Shown here piece after piece: positions 1 to 12,400 of a stretch of DNA of 64,000 nucleotides (within the stretch, counting starts at the first letter, position 1; every line of letters begins with the position of its first letter). Where the stretch lies: the NCBI RefSeq assembly GCF_014529535.1, contig NW_023503371.1, positions 310,001 to 374,000 of the forward strand, in the 5' to 3' direction. The position numbers and the translations under genes were made by a program. This DNA comes from Bradysia coprophila (taxonomy: Eukaryota > Arthropoda > Insecta > Diptera > Sciaridae). The notes beneath the pieces are model-generated. The model made no database searches. It was not told the origin of the DNA and saw only the letters and a list, made by a program, of their open reading frames with translations.

Positions 1-879
1 GACATCTCTATGAAATGCACCTAGAAAATCGGTCAAGAGTATTTTTAGCAATGAAACGATTCATTTTGATGCAATGCTAGCACACACTATCGATGACAAA
101 TCCTTAGGAATCCTTTTTTATATCTTTTTTATCATCTACTCCTTTTATATTATGATTTCATTCTGCTCAGTGAGAAGGGCCACCATCACTGCGTGGAACA
201 GACATAATTACCAGGGACCCCCAATTCTATTAATTTTTCAGAAAGCTCTCTTATTTTCCTTAGTTTACTCAAAATCTGTGTCTCTGAGATAGATTCGACG
301 TGTGGGTAGGCGTCTATATATAGATGCGGAAACCCACAATGTGGGTCACACATCTAGGATCGCGTATTTCCTACTGCCAAGCCCTACTTCATCAATCACT
401 CAAATGTACTAGTACCAGTTCTTAGCAAGAGGTCGTCAAGGCGCTTTTCATCTCGAAAATCTCAAATCCTTATTGTGGAGTTCGTAATACCCAAAGTTGT
501 TGAACCTGAGGCACACAAGTCTCAATCTCAGGTGAAAGACGACAGGAACAGATCGGATCGATCAATTAGTCACTGTATACTCTAGGCACAGCTCTGCTTC
601 TAGCATGAACATCAGAAATATTCGGAGACTTAAGCAATCAAAATTTACACTGTATTTTCTCGTAAAGGAGACATGATTTCTTCCCGTCAATAAAAACAGG
701 CAACGCATGCAATCGTGCACGCATACATATTTAAAAATTTTGAGGCCTTTTGACGTTAGAAAAATAATTGGTTGTGCTAGAAGCAGTGCTATGCTCTAGG
801 CCAACATATCTTTACTCAATTCATATTGCTCGTAAAACCATAGTCGCTGTTTATTAAAAGATTAATCTTTCATCCACAG
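1..879. other. Region upstream of the first visible aminopeptidase exon; no exon recognised
   Basis: I see no reading frame here with the N-terminal features of an M1 aminopeptidase (signal peptide followed by the start of the N-terminal beta domain). The first recognisable exon begins at 880 after a pyrimidine-rich acceptor and starts inside a codon, so this stretch is probably intron and the gene's 5' end lies outside the window. A 72-codon open frame at 74-292 is hydrophobic and T-rich and looks like chance. Confidence 0.5.
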
Positions 880-3800
880 ATTACTGATCGAACCAGATTT
901 CATTTCGGGCACAAGTAATGGCAGTGTTTCGATTGATGTGATACGAGACTCACTGGAAAAAGGACTTCCACCGATTGTGTTGGACATAAATAACATTACA
1001 ATAACGGAGGCCAAAGGTAATATTTATACAGTCGACGTCAGTGAAATTTAAATAGGAATTCGCTTCAGCTGGTCCACTCATACTGCTTATACCTATTTAC
1101 GATTGGATTAGTTACAGCTGATAAACATCTGAACCAAATTTCTACATAAATTTCGCTGACGTGCACTACATTGCAATCGCTTGGCTGGCTATTAAAGACG
1201 GAAAAAACTAACCAAAAATAAATTAATCATTCGACAGTATTTCATTACCCTTCCGATATTGCCTCTCCGCTGGATATTGAAACGGCATACGGCGAGCACA
1301 ACGACACCTTTATCATTGACATAAAACGTGGAATCGATAAAAACGATGAAAACATAACGCTTCAAATTCAATTGAATTTCATCAGTATACTAACCGACAC
1401 ACTACAAGGATTTTATCGAGCGTCCTACAAAGATGGAAGGAATGAGGAAACAAAGTAATTTTCCATTTTTTGTTAAAATGTTTCAAATGAAAATCGCACC
1501 TCAAAATGTGAACTTAATGGTGTAGTATGGGTGGTGTAAAGTCTTTTTTTTTGTATTCGTGCAATAAGCAATATTAATGGCAGTGAAAAACAACGCTTTT
1601 TATTATCGTACCTAAAGGACTTTCGTTTACGATTCCATTTCAGATGGCTTGCAAGCACGCAATTTTCACCAATCGATGCTAGGCGTGCGTTTCCCTGCTT
1701 CGATCGGCCGGATAAAAAGGCACAGTTCCAGATTAGCATTATTCGGGAAGAAGACAAATCGATGACACTATCAAACATGCCCAGTTCGAACTTAAGGTTC
1801 GTTTTTCTATCATTTTTCCTATTCTGTTTCTTATGCACGCTGGTGAACCAAAACTAAGCGAAAAAAAAATCCCGTAAAAAATGTTCGCTTAACACGAGAC
1901 TAGATAAGCAGTTGATACATTAAGCATAAACGACCGCTTGATTGATGAATCGAATTCAATTTTCCTTAGCTTTGCCAAACCCGGATATATTCAAGAAGAT
2001 TTCGAGATAACACCGAAAATGTCCACTTACTTGGTCGCATTTATTGTGTCCGATTTGGTTATTGCAAACGTGTCAACTGTGCCATTGGCATCAAATCTAC
2101 CGCGAATAAACATTTGGACCAGGAAAGAGGTGGCTGATATGGCCGGCTACACACACGATGCTACCGTAAAAATTTTACCATTCCTGGAAGAATACTTTGG
2201 CATCAAATATCAATTGCCCAAAATTGATATGGTCGCGGTGCCAGACTTTGGTTTTCGCGCTATGGAAAATTGGGGTTTGATCACTTTTCGGTAAGTCAAT
2301 TTCAGATTAAATTAAAGTAAATGCCGATACTCTCTCTTGAACCGTTCAATTTGATTGGAACAAAAGATCACGGGGTCAAGCTCACATTGAATGCATTATG
2401 TAGATTTGACATCATCATGATCTCATTAATCGACAAATGAAAAACTCTTTCCATCGTCGGAACGTATTCCGTAATAATTTCCCTCAGTTTAATACCGACA
2501 TGTTGGTTTTAAATGCATTCGAACCGTTCATAATAAAATTGTGAGGCTTCACACTAACGAGACCCCGTCCAGAATAGAGTCGAAGAATGTACAAACAGTA
2601 AATTAAGTAGATTTTTAAGTGCCAGTGTCAAGTTCAACGCATATGTCACTCATAAACATTTGGTATTTATGACTTTGAATAGAAATATTAATTGGTTAAA
2701 ATCAACTTACGTTAATTTACATTGCGCGGGGCAATAAAAGAGAGTGAAAGAGAAGAAACTGAATGCAGTATGTGTGGTGGTTCCAGGCATATAAATATAT
2801 CATTATTATTAACTGCTCAAACTCTATTTATTTTCCCATGAAGTGATTACACCACACAATATTGCTGTGAAGATTATGTCAGTCATTATTGTTTATTATG
2901 CTGGCGAAAAAAATTTCTTTTTAAAACATTGCTTACACATTCGATCTCCACGAAACAGTTAATTCCAACCATTTGTCTACAATGTCATGTCTCACATACT
3001 ATATCGAGTCACATTACACGCAGTGTTCTTATCACACGAATATTGTTTCGAAATCATTTTTGGACTGGCACAAATTGTGCGGATTAGAGTGACTTAATCG
3101 CTTGAGAATTTGTTCAATGTGGAATTCAGAAAAATCCTAATTAGGCCAGAATACAACAAAATAACGTTTGTTTGTTAATTAGTATCAGGCTATCAATTTT
3201 ATTGATCTAAGATCTATCCAAAGTCTGTATTTAAAAGAGCGTGGTCGTGCCGTATAATGTATGCGTGTTCTTCCTTGTTCATCTTCCAACAAGTTTTTAC
3301 ATTCAATTTATTAATCATCAACCCTTATCGAACGGATGTGTGAATACAACATTGAATGTCGAGATAACCGGGCCGAGGATTTTCGAAACCTGACCCGACC
3401 CGAACCAAACCCGACATAAGTTGTTGAAAACTGATAACCCAAAACCCGACCCGCACTAGATCCGGATTACATTTTTGAAACCCGATAAAATTGTTTTTTG
3501 TTCAAAATAGTCAGGGGGCATTTGTTCAGAAAAAGCCGTTAGCGTGAACGGCACTGCAAGCTACGTAGGATAAATAATATTTTGGTCAAACTATTGATGG
3601 GTTTGTTTTTAGTCATCGAATAAGGTGACTGCGATTGGCGGAAGTGAAAGGTCAACAGTTCAAAATTGACTTTGAAAATTTCCAAAGACAGTAAAATTCG
3701 ATTCATTCTTTTTCATACAACACCATTTCTTTTAGAGTTCTGTCAAAGTGCTTCGTGTGACAGCTGCCAAATACTATTTTTGTATGATATTTTTCCAAAA

Positions 3801-6800
3801 ATTTTTACAGTGCCAACATTTGTTTGATACACTGTTACACTGTTTCAGTAAATTCTATTTACACTATTTTTTTTTTTTTTTCCGTAAAAATTTTCATTTA
3901 TTTATTTAAACAAACGAAAAAAAAGACTGCTCACAAAGGCGCAGTCAGTAAAAAAACGATCTTTTCATCAACAAATAAATATTACAATAAATAAAAATCA
4001 TCTACTCTACTTCTCCCTAATGTTCCTAGAATGCATGCCGCATTTCCTCTTTGAATAGCGATTTGGTTCTATAGAACCATCTTCGATTGGAAATCACGAA
4101 ACGCAGCTTTCATCGTTTACTTTTACTGTGTTATTTTAGCGCAATTCCTGTCAGCATTGCTAAATTTAACAACTGTCAGTTAAATTTATCCGATGAAGAA
4201 AGTAGTGTTGGAGCTACAATTTAACGCACTTTTTATCGTATTACCAACTTAAAAATGTTCTTAACAATAGATTGCAGGGATTTTCAATAACTGAGGCGAT
4301 TGGTGGGTCCTATATTTTCTAACGATAGAGCTCGAAAAATGAACGTAGTGTACGAAGAAAGTGAATTAATGGGATTTTTCTCCGATTCTTTTTTACCTTC
4401 TTCAATGGCTAAAAAAATTTGGGAAAAATATTCTCTGCACACAAAATAACAGATACCCCCTAATAAAACCCAGACCCAATATTCGACTTAAAATCAACGA
4501 CCTTAGAATAGGTTATATGTGACGCTGGGTATTGTGGATTTGAGCACTATTTCACAGGACTCGCAATATTTTCATGGACAATGTGACCGAAAATTTAATT
4601 TTCTAACAAATGATTTTGATTGTTAAATTGCGTATCTCAAAAGACCGACTCGAAGGCAGTGCCATCGCTGATTTTTGCGGTAGTGACGATCACAATTTCT
4701 ACAATCTATTCCTAAAAAACTACTTTCTAAACAATACTCCCACTTCATTTTTAAATTATCAACATTTTATTGAAAACCTGTCCCGAACCCGAATGAAATA
4801 TTTGAGACCCGATAACTCAAAAGCCCGGAAACGTTAGATTGGGTCTGGACGGTTTTTTTTCGTCAAGCTCGGGTAACCCACTCATCTATAATATAAAGTC
4901 AATCTTAGTCGAAGGAACAAACGCTCAAAGCCTGGTTTATACATCGAGTGAAAATAAAAATTTGACAGAAAATAGCAAATGTGTGGCCTGGCATGTCAAT
5001 TTTCCCGTGAATACATTTTCACTTGATGAACCAGGCTTAAAGCGATAAATTATATGACACAGATTGAACAAGTGAAAAAGGAAAAAAAAAAACAAGTTTT
5101 GTAATAAAAACTAATTAGCATCGAGATGGGTGCTTGCGCTGACAATTTTATCAAGATAAAATTCAAATTTGTGACTTTAACCTTTCACGTTCAGCAAGCA
5201 TTATAGCAACAGTGGTCTATAGCACTTAACGACTCTTTTGAACTATTGTTAGTGAATTTTCAAAATCTTTCATTTCCTTAAATTTGACATAAAATTTTGA
5301 TATTTCAGACGATTATTTATTAGACAGATTATTTTTACGGTCCCAGACGATGAAACATAAAATAGCCGTTCACAAAAGGTTAACAATCAAATTGGAGAAT
5401 ATCCGATAATTTCTGGTTTTTAAACTTAACTCATCGGTCGGACTCGAAATGATATCTCCAATATTGGCAATAATAGTTATTTGTTGCCCGTAGAATTTTT
5501 TATTTAATCTGGTCTATAGGTCTCATCATGCAACAAACACGTTACCCTGACATCACAGTTTATTTTTTGGTTTATCACCAGTCTGTCATGCCTTGCATGC
5601 ACAGAAAAATTACGTTAAATTTATGACAATTGCGAAGAGTTAAAATAGAAATGATCTGTTTGCAAGAACAGTCATGTTCGTTTGCACTGGTAATTTATTT
5701 GTAGCACAGGGAACATTAAAAGAAAAGCAAATTTTTGCTCAAATGTTGAGCTTTGGGTTGCGGTACGGTACTGGTACAAAAGTACTAAACATTCTTAAGA
5801 AAAGGGTTAATGTTAATTGGTATTGATTAAAATGAGTGGCAGTTACCTTTTCTTCTAGTTGCGACACGAATAATGTTGCGTGGTCGCTTTTCTCCTGCAA
5901 AGTTCGATTGAAGTTCTACTTCTTTTCTTAAGCGTCCCTCATCTTCATTACACAAACTTTAGTCGAATTTCTAGAACGAAAAATTCAAATGGCCCATAGA
6001 AACCACAAAATACGACCACCTCTAATGCCCACCCAACTTTTTCTCTTCTCTTTCCATTTCTGTTCATTCCATTTGATAACATCAATTTGTCGTTCCACAG
6101 CGAGGCCAGCATATTAGTCCCAGAAAATGAAAGCATCCGATCATCAGCTGAACATACAGAGCACGTAACAGCCGTATTGGCGCATGGTATATATGGCTGA
6201 CCGTTTTACAATGAATGGACGTTCGATAAATGATTCTTTTTTCAGAACTTGCACACATGTGGTTCGGTAATCTAGTCACAATGAAGTGGTGGAGTGATTT
6301 GTGGTTGAAAGAAGGCTTCGCTACATACATGAGCTATTTGGCTATTGAGCATGTAAATTGAAATTTATTGTTGACTCCAGCGGATCGGTTATTAAAGCCT
6401 CATTTCCATTTTGTACGTGTCTAGATCGAACCGGGATGGCAAATAATGGATTTTTTCTCGGTAAAATCACTGCAAAATGCAATGGAAATCGATGCGGACA
6501 GTAGCAGTCATCCGATTTCATTTCCGGTTTCGAAACCATCCGATATACGTCGGATATTCGATCCAATCTCGTATTCCAAGGGAGCGTCAATCATTCGAAT
6601 GATGAATGGATTTTTGGGTGAAAAGGCGTTCAAGGGCGGTCTGCAGGCGTACTTAAACAAGTTCCAATATGATAATGCTGTGCAGGTAATTGCTTGAAAC
6701 GAACGGTTTGTGCACACATCGAATGGTTTTTTGATGTCGATTTTGTCATTTAGGACGACCTTTGGGAAGTTATGACAAATTTCGGTCACAAGTACAACAC

Positions 6801-9800
6801 GTTACCAAAAGATTTTGATGTTAAAAAGATTATGGACACGTGGACGCTTCAGCCGGGCTATCCAGTTGTGACTGTCGTTAGAAGTGGAGCCAATGTGACC
6901 ATATCTCAACAGAAATATATGCTACCGGCAGTTGATTATGAAGACACAACGCGTTGGTTCATACCAATCACATATGAAACGAAAGCCCGACGCACTCAGG
7001 ATGGTCTTCCAACCTATTGGCTGTCCAACTCGAAAAACATAACAATTCCAAATGCCGTTGATCCGACTCACTGGATGTACGTCAATATTCAACGGGCCGG
7101 ATATTATCGTGTCAATTACGATTACGATTCTTGGGTCATCTTAAGTCGAAGTTTCGATGAATTCACACCCGTTGTCAGGGCTCAACTTGTCGATGATGCT
7201 TTGAATTTGGCTAGAGCAGAGATATTGTCGTACGATATTCCGTTGACATTTTTACTGAGATTGGGTAATCATGCCGATGCGTTGCCGTGGGCCGCTACGG
7301 AAAATAGTCTTCAATATTTGACATACATGATTAATAGAGAACCGGCTTACGAACATTTCCGCGTAAGTTGTGCTTTTGGTTTACAACTATAAACCGCTAC
7401 CACTATTCAAAACGTCCATTTGTAGGCTTTGATGAGATTCATATTGAAACCGATCTACGAAAAAATGGGTTTCGATGAGATTCAGGGAGAGTCTCACGTT
7501 GAACTGATGCACCGCTGCCGAATCATCAATTTTGCTTGTCATTTCGGATACGATCGGTGTACGAATCGGGCTCAAATTCTGTTCCGTGACTGGATGAGAG
7601 ATAAGTCTTTGAATTTGTAAGTGCCAGCAATGGGGAAAAATCGATCTGGTGTCCGCAGTCAGTGATGTTAATTTGTTATATTGTTTACAGAATCAGCCCC
7701 AATCTGAAGGAGGTCATCTACTGTACTGCAATGAGAGAGGGTTCATTCCAGGAATGGTATTTCGCTTACGAACGTTATTTGGCTACAACAAGCGCCGCAG
7801 AAAAGGAATTAATTCTGAGCGCATTGGGATGTACAACAAAACCGTGGCTGCTATCCAAGTAAGTTTTTCGATTAGAAACTAGCTATAGAATTCGGTGTTT
7901 TGGACATGATATTGACTCGAATCACTCGCTAACAAAAATTGTTTAAAAAAAATGATTTCGGAGTGTTACCTGTAGGCGAACTGGCACCAAAAGAACGCTC
8001 GGTGACATCATGCATCTCATTTGTAAAAGTCCCAAAAATTAATAATTTTCGTACACAAATTCAAAGAGTCCTTCGGGAATCGCCCGAATTCACCGTATGG
8101 TCGGTCGGGGACTTAAATATGGCTTATTCGCATCGAAGGAATTCACATGCATGAATCGTGAAAATTCGTGTCAGAATCATCTATCATCTGTGGAGCCTTC
8201 GTGTCTTGTTCGTCTTTTAGAAATATTGCCTAATTCAATGTCCCAGATCAACAGAAAGCACGGACATAAAAAAAAAGATTTCGCTAAAAAATCCTCACCT
8301 TTCGTACTCCATTTTCCTCATGGAATTGACCTTCGCTATTACATTACAACCATTAGTATAACGTCTATCTCTGCGAACTTCGAAGCAAAGTCTGAAGGTG
8401 ATTGGTAAATTTACCGTTGACATTTTTCTTCAATTTTCAACGAATTTTATTATCGAAAACCATTACTTCTAACACTCGAAACGTTTTTCCCTCGGTGACT
8501 GTTCTCCCAAAATCAACTATATACAAAAAATAGATCGTATAATACTCTCAATATACACAACACTATACGTACACAGCAATCTCCAATACTAACGAATACA
8601 TAAATACCAAACACAGCATACAAAATTATACCATTCGAATGCGTGATTGTATTTAACAAACGCCGTGCAGTAGACTACCAAACTAAACTTTTGTTTGTTT
8701 TTCGTTTGTGCAGACGTTATAATAACTATTATGCCGCCAAACGCGTATTGGTCCCATGGTGTAATGGTTAGCACTCAGGACTCTGAATCCTGCGATCCGA
8801 GTTCAAATCTCGGTGGGACCTGATGGAATTTTTTTTTTATTTTAGATTTATGTTTTCCATCGCTTAATTGCTAATTTGGTAAAATAATTTAATTCTTTCG
8901 ATTATTTCTATAATTATTATCATTGATTGACAGACACGAAGGTGGTAGACTCTATTACGAAATCACTTATTCAAATTTCATACAAATTTTATGCTAAAAA
9001 TGTTTGGGGAGCCGAGCAGATGAATTAGTCCATGCTATATTGATAACAGTCAATACATTTACTCTCGAAACACTGTCATTGCCAAACGACACTGTGAATG
9101 GTTATAACTTGAGAGGTTCTTTGGATTAATGATCGTTTCAGATCACTATGTGTGATTCTGTACTATCACCACTACTGATACGATTTCTTCAATCACTTAC
9201 TTACACACAAAAATTTATGTTCCTCTTACCCTCAGTAGAAGACCGAACACACTCAATTCCTTTACTTTACATTATTGGTTCTGTGTACAGCCTCAGCTGC
9301 TTTTAAAATGCAACAAAATAGAAAATAAAAAAAAATTACCAGGTTCTACCGAGATTTGAACTCGGATCGCTGGATTCAAAGTCCAGAGTGCTAACCATTA
9401 CACCATAGAACCGTATACCAGCAGACCGCTTAGCATGAATTATATTTCACGACGGCAATTCTCTCCGAAAAAATGTTGTCTCACAGAGAGAATAATTTTA
9501 GACGATTATTGGTTGAATGTGTGTTGTGTATGGAGTATACATGTTCCTTGCAATGTGCGACTGTACGTAATGTAAGAAACTTTGGAGTTAAACAAAAATA
9601 ATTATTTTGAATCAAAACTTGAAGTACGTCGGGTAAGGGATGTTAAGGTATTAATCTATCCGTGAATAATATCTCAAATTTGTATACAGATTGAGTGTGT
9701 CCAGTGTAATGTCGTTCGTTCCGAGTTTTCCTTCAAATCAGGTCAAGAAACAAACTTTTGGGAGGATGAAAAGCTTCATCAGGTTCGATCTGAAAATGTT

Positions 9801-10808
9801 AACGACACAAAAAGTGTCACGATTCGTTGTCTCAGTTTTTGGGGTTCCAGTCAGAAATAATTTCCATTTCATGATGATAGAGTTAGAACTTTAACGTTGA
9901 CTGAAAGTTTTTAACTTATTGACACTTTGTTTCACTATATTATTTCCAATCAATCAAGCCATTAGCTGTAGCGAGCTTTAATTAATTGGACATTATCAAC
10001 GAATTGCCCTGCTTGTACATCAAAAGCACAAATTGGCAGCATTACGCTGTACCACATAATAAACTAGAAGAGGCAATGGGACATTTTGAAATTGAATTTT
10101 TTGAACCACGATCGATTTTGGATTTTTCCACGTTTATTCAACGAAATGAAAATTATTTTTTCTTTAAATTTAGATACTTGAACATGACAATTTCGTCAAC
10201 ATCAGGCATCCGTAAACAGGATGGTGCTCGAGCATTCGTTTCTGTTGCACAGAACAACATTGGATACGAGATTGCATTCGATTTCTTGGTGACAAATATC
10301 AAGGAAATAAGTGAATAGTAAGTCAATGAACTCGACGTATTCGACCCTAGCACTGAATCAAGTACAGAATTTGACAATTGCCTTCCCGATGCAGTAATTA
10401 AAATTTCTTGTATAAATTAAGTTTGTAATGCCGGTACTGCGTCGAAATTTTATGAGAATGAGGTGTCAATTTTAGTGCTTGGTTCAGTGCTATGTTTTGA
10501 CGAATTTTATTCTTCTAAATAAAATTTTGATTTTTAACTGAATCTCCTGTAGCTTTGGCGATGGTTTTTCCACTTTGTCGAAAATGATCGATTCAGTTAC
10601 GACTTACATGAACAAAGACTACCAAAAAGACCAATTCCAACAGTTCGCCGAAAAGGCTCGTTCACTCGGTCTGAAGTCGGTTGAATCGAGCATAAAGTTG
10701 GCATCGGAACAAGTCAAGAATAATATCTACTGGAGATCTAGATCGTATTATAAGCTACAAGAATATCTGGAAACGTTAACCAGGCAGCTGCACATTAATT
10801 TGTATTAA
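880..10808 (+). CDS. M1-family zinc aminopeptidase (aminopeptidase N-like), 5' partial, 12 visible exons
   Basis: The product is a gluzincin exopeptidase that removes N-terminal residues from peptides. Insect relatives are secreted or membrane-bound enzymes, often in the gut. Exons read by eye: 880-1016, 1238-1454, 1644-1796, 1970-2290, 6101-6186, 6246-6352, 6425-6685, 6754-7362, 7426-7616, 7691-7858, 10174-10317 and 10553-10808 (stop TAA). All have GT-AG borders and matching phases, giving about 882 residues. Counted from the first visible codon, the zinc site is HELAH at 304-308 with the third ligand Glu327, and the catalytic Tyr is about 390. The substrate-binding GAMEN motif reads RAMEN (265-269). 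The family-typical segments [10 protein letters not shown] and YYRVNYD are present, followed by the ERAP1-like C-terminal domain. The protein ends without a hydrophobic GPI-type tail. The signal peptide and N-terminus lie upstream of the window. The 3.8-kb intron 4 and 2.3-kb intron 10 hold repeats and tRNA genes. Confidence 0.93.
3366..3475. repeat. Degenerate CCCGACC/AACCCGA repeat
   Basis: A run of loosely repeated CCGACCCG and AACCCGAC words. Similar sequence recurs at about 4775-4860, and CCTGACCTGAA-type relatives lie near 11.5, 52.5 and 63.0 kb. It is a dispersed, degenerate simple-sequence family with no coding potential. Confidence 0.6.
3745..3845. repeat. Dispersed repeat shared with 25047-25150
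   Basis: The segment begins with GTGCTTCGTGTGACAG and ends near TTTGATACACTGT. A diverged copy in the same orientation occurs at about 25047-25150, showing a dispersed repeat family of at least 100 bp. No coding capacity or termini were identified. Confidence 0.5.
3867..4080 (-). mobile_element. 5'-truncated non-LTR retrotransposon fragment (3' end)
   Basis: On the minus strand, the 4080-4000 end translates to a stretch containing [14 protein letters not shown]. This matches the extreme C-terminus of the retroelement polyprotein also seen at 61.2-61.9 kb. The minus-strand copy runs through a shared 3' tail (AAAAAAGACTGCTCAC on the plus strand) to a poly(A) end, seen as a T-run at 3867-3881. 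This is the structure left by target-primed reverse transcription. Only the last roughly 200 bp of the element are present. Confidence 0.65.
4929..5038. mobile_element. Small hairpin element (MITE-like)
   Basis: The ends form an imperfect inverted repeat: AAGCCTGGTTTATACATCGA on the left and the complement of a CTTGATGAACCAGGCTT end on the right. The whole unit is about 110 bp and could fold into a hairpin. It lies within intron 4 of the aminopeptidase. No target duplication was established. Confidence 0.5.
8750..8821 (+). tRNA. tRNA-Gln (anticodon CUG)
   Basis: The 72-nt gene folds as a cloverleaf. The acceptor stem pairs GGTCCCA with TGGGACC, the D-arm contains TGGTGTAATGGTTAGCA, the anticodon loop is ACTCTGAAT with CTG as anticodon, and the T-loop is GTTCAAATC. 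No intron is present, and a T-run follows within 10 nt as a Pol III stop. Its sequence appears identical to the copies at 14146 and 16665. It sits within an intron of the aminopeptidase, on the same strand. Confidence 0.97.
9341..9412 (-). tRNA. tRNA-Gln (anticodon UUG)
   Basis: Read on the minus strand, the acceptor stem pairs GGTTCTA with TAGAACC, the anticodon loop contains TTTG with TTG as anticodon, and the T-loop is GTTCAAATC. A run of A on the plus strand just below 9335 gives the Pol III T-run terminator. It lies in the same aminopeptidase intron as the CUG gene, about 520 bp away and converging on it. The 13721 copy appears identical. Confidence 0.97.
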
Positions 10809-11096
10809 ACGTTCTTGGAGAAACGAGAGATGACGCGAACGAGGAATCGTATATTGTGTAATGTAGGCAGAAGGGTGTGTTTGTGCAGTGTGTGCATGGT
10901 GTTCATTCGGAGTAACTGCCATAATATTTTTATTTTTTATTTATTTGTAAGGAGCTTTGTTGGCTATTTCCTATTCTTGTTTTAAAAAAAATTAAAATTT
11001 GAAAAAAACAAAAAACAAATCTATCGATAAGTAACAAACTATGTGATTGTAGTGTAAAGTCAGGACAAAAATTGTATGAAAGTATTTTAGATGAAA

Positions 11097-11182
11097 AATA
11101 AAGAGAAGAAAGGAAATTGATTGAAGATATTGACAAAATGGACACAATTACAATGAATGTTTAATTAAATGATCCAAATAAA
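11097..11182 (+). terminator. Aminopeptidase poly(A) signals
   Basis: Two canonical AATAAA hexamers occur at 11097-11102 and 11177-11182, about 290 and 370 nt after the stop codon at 10808. Either would end the aminopeptidase transcript. Which is used cannot be told from sequence. Confidence 0.5.
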
Positions 11183-12400
11183 ATGACGATTGACGATGTT
11201 GACTACAAGATAAATTGGAATTTCATTTTTTTACCAGTTCCCTTTCCCCTGACTAATTCGATGCATTTTGTTTCGAAATTTTTTTCTAGATACTCTTTTT
11301 TGGCAGCTGTCACTACGATCACTCATGCTTGCATCTTGCAATTTTAAACATCTAGTAGAATACTACAAAAATCCATCAGTAGAGTGTTTGCAGATAAATA
11401 TTCATAAAAAGATCAGTGCTGGATATAACTTTTGAAAATAAAGCTCAGAACAGGCTGAAACAAGCCTGAACCTGTTTTGACCTGATGTATTAAATCTTAA
11501 CTTGAAACCTGAATTAAGTCAAACCTGACCTGAAACGTAATCAAGTTACATGAAATATTCTATGAAAATTTCAGGAACCTGGCCTTAAAAATTCAATAAA
11601 TAAATCAGGTTCAGGGCAAATATTCTTTTAAAATTACCTAATCTTAACCTGAATTATGACCTCAATATGACCGCGATCGACCATGGTCAACTCCGAGCTT
11701 AATATGAAAATTAGCTGAACGTATCGTGAAACGAATTATCCGGAAAATTTAGAAGATCTTGGTTAAATCAGTATTTCATAAACAGACCCGGACTACGGAA
11801 CAAGATTTTTTATCGAACGAATTGTGACTTATTTCGATTTGAAGACTGAACGATTGAACGCAAAGACATCGAATCTATAGACTGGATTTTCACCACCAAG
11901 TTTAAGGTTTGTACTCACGGACAAAATGTCTCTACTCTAAAAAATCACTCCCATTTCTATCGATCGAACAACTGACAATGCGTCGACCACCTTCTACTTT
12001 TTTTTACTTTTTAACCTCTTCATTCGCCAATAAATAATCTATATAACAAGCTACACAATATCAAATACTAATATTTAAGAAATGTACACTCGAATCATAA
12101 TTCATCATTAAACACTCATTAATTAAGCTCAAGCTCCATACTTATAAGATATGTTACACCTTACATACTTCATTGTACAGTAACACAAGTACGCGAATGC
12201 CTATATTCGTAAGTTTTTATATGTTGCAATATGGCAGTTACACTGCCTCAGTATGAATAAAATATTTTCTCGATCAAATTTATTCCCTTGACTGTAAGTC
12301 ATGGGTTTTACATAAACAAATACACCGTACATAACGCGTTCACTATGATTAAAAATGTATGGAAATGTGATGAAAAAACGTTAAATGTAACAATTTTGTG
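11183..12400. other. Intergenic DNA; no gene seen, one degenerate repeat
   Basis: No convincing open frame or RNA gene. About 11440-11660 is a CCTGAACCTG/AACCTGACC degenerate repeat of the same type as those near 52.5 and 63.0 kb. The remainder is unremarkable AT-rich DNA. Confidence 0.6.

Larger units (their letters stand above)
2291..6100. other. Large intron 4 of the aminopeptidase, loaded with repeats
   Basis: The donor follows the RAMENWGL exon and the acceptor precedes 6101. The codon split across the junction (CG plus C) restores the frame and the family-typical FREA junction. Inside are a CCCGACCC-type repeat, a 3' retroelement fragment, a small hairpin element and a dispersed repeat shared with 25.05 kb. 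The open frames at 4610-5048 lie within these repeats and do not look like exons. Confidence 0.8.
7859..10173. other. Intron 10 of the aminopeptidase, hosting two tRNA genes
   Basis: The exons on each side join in phase (AA plus A gives Lys) into continuous family-like protein sequence. The intron carries a plus-strand tRNA-Gln(CUG) and a minus-strand tRNA-Gln(UUG). The open frames at 7939-8408 and 9691-9894 show no recognisable similarity and are taken as chance. Confidence 0.75.

Noticed and set aside
1473-1838. 121-codon minus-strand frame
   Set aside because: It overlaps aminopeptidase exon 3 on the other strand, which encodes clear M1 family sequence.
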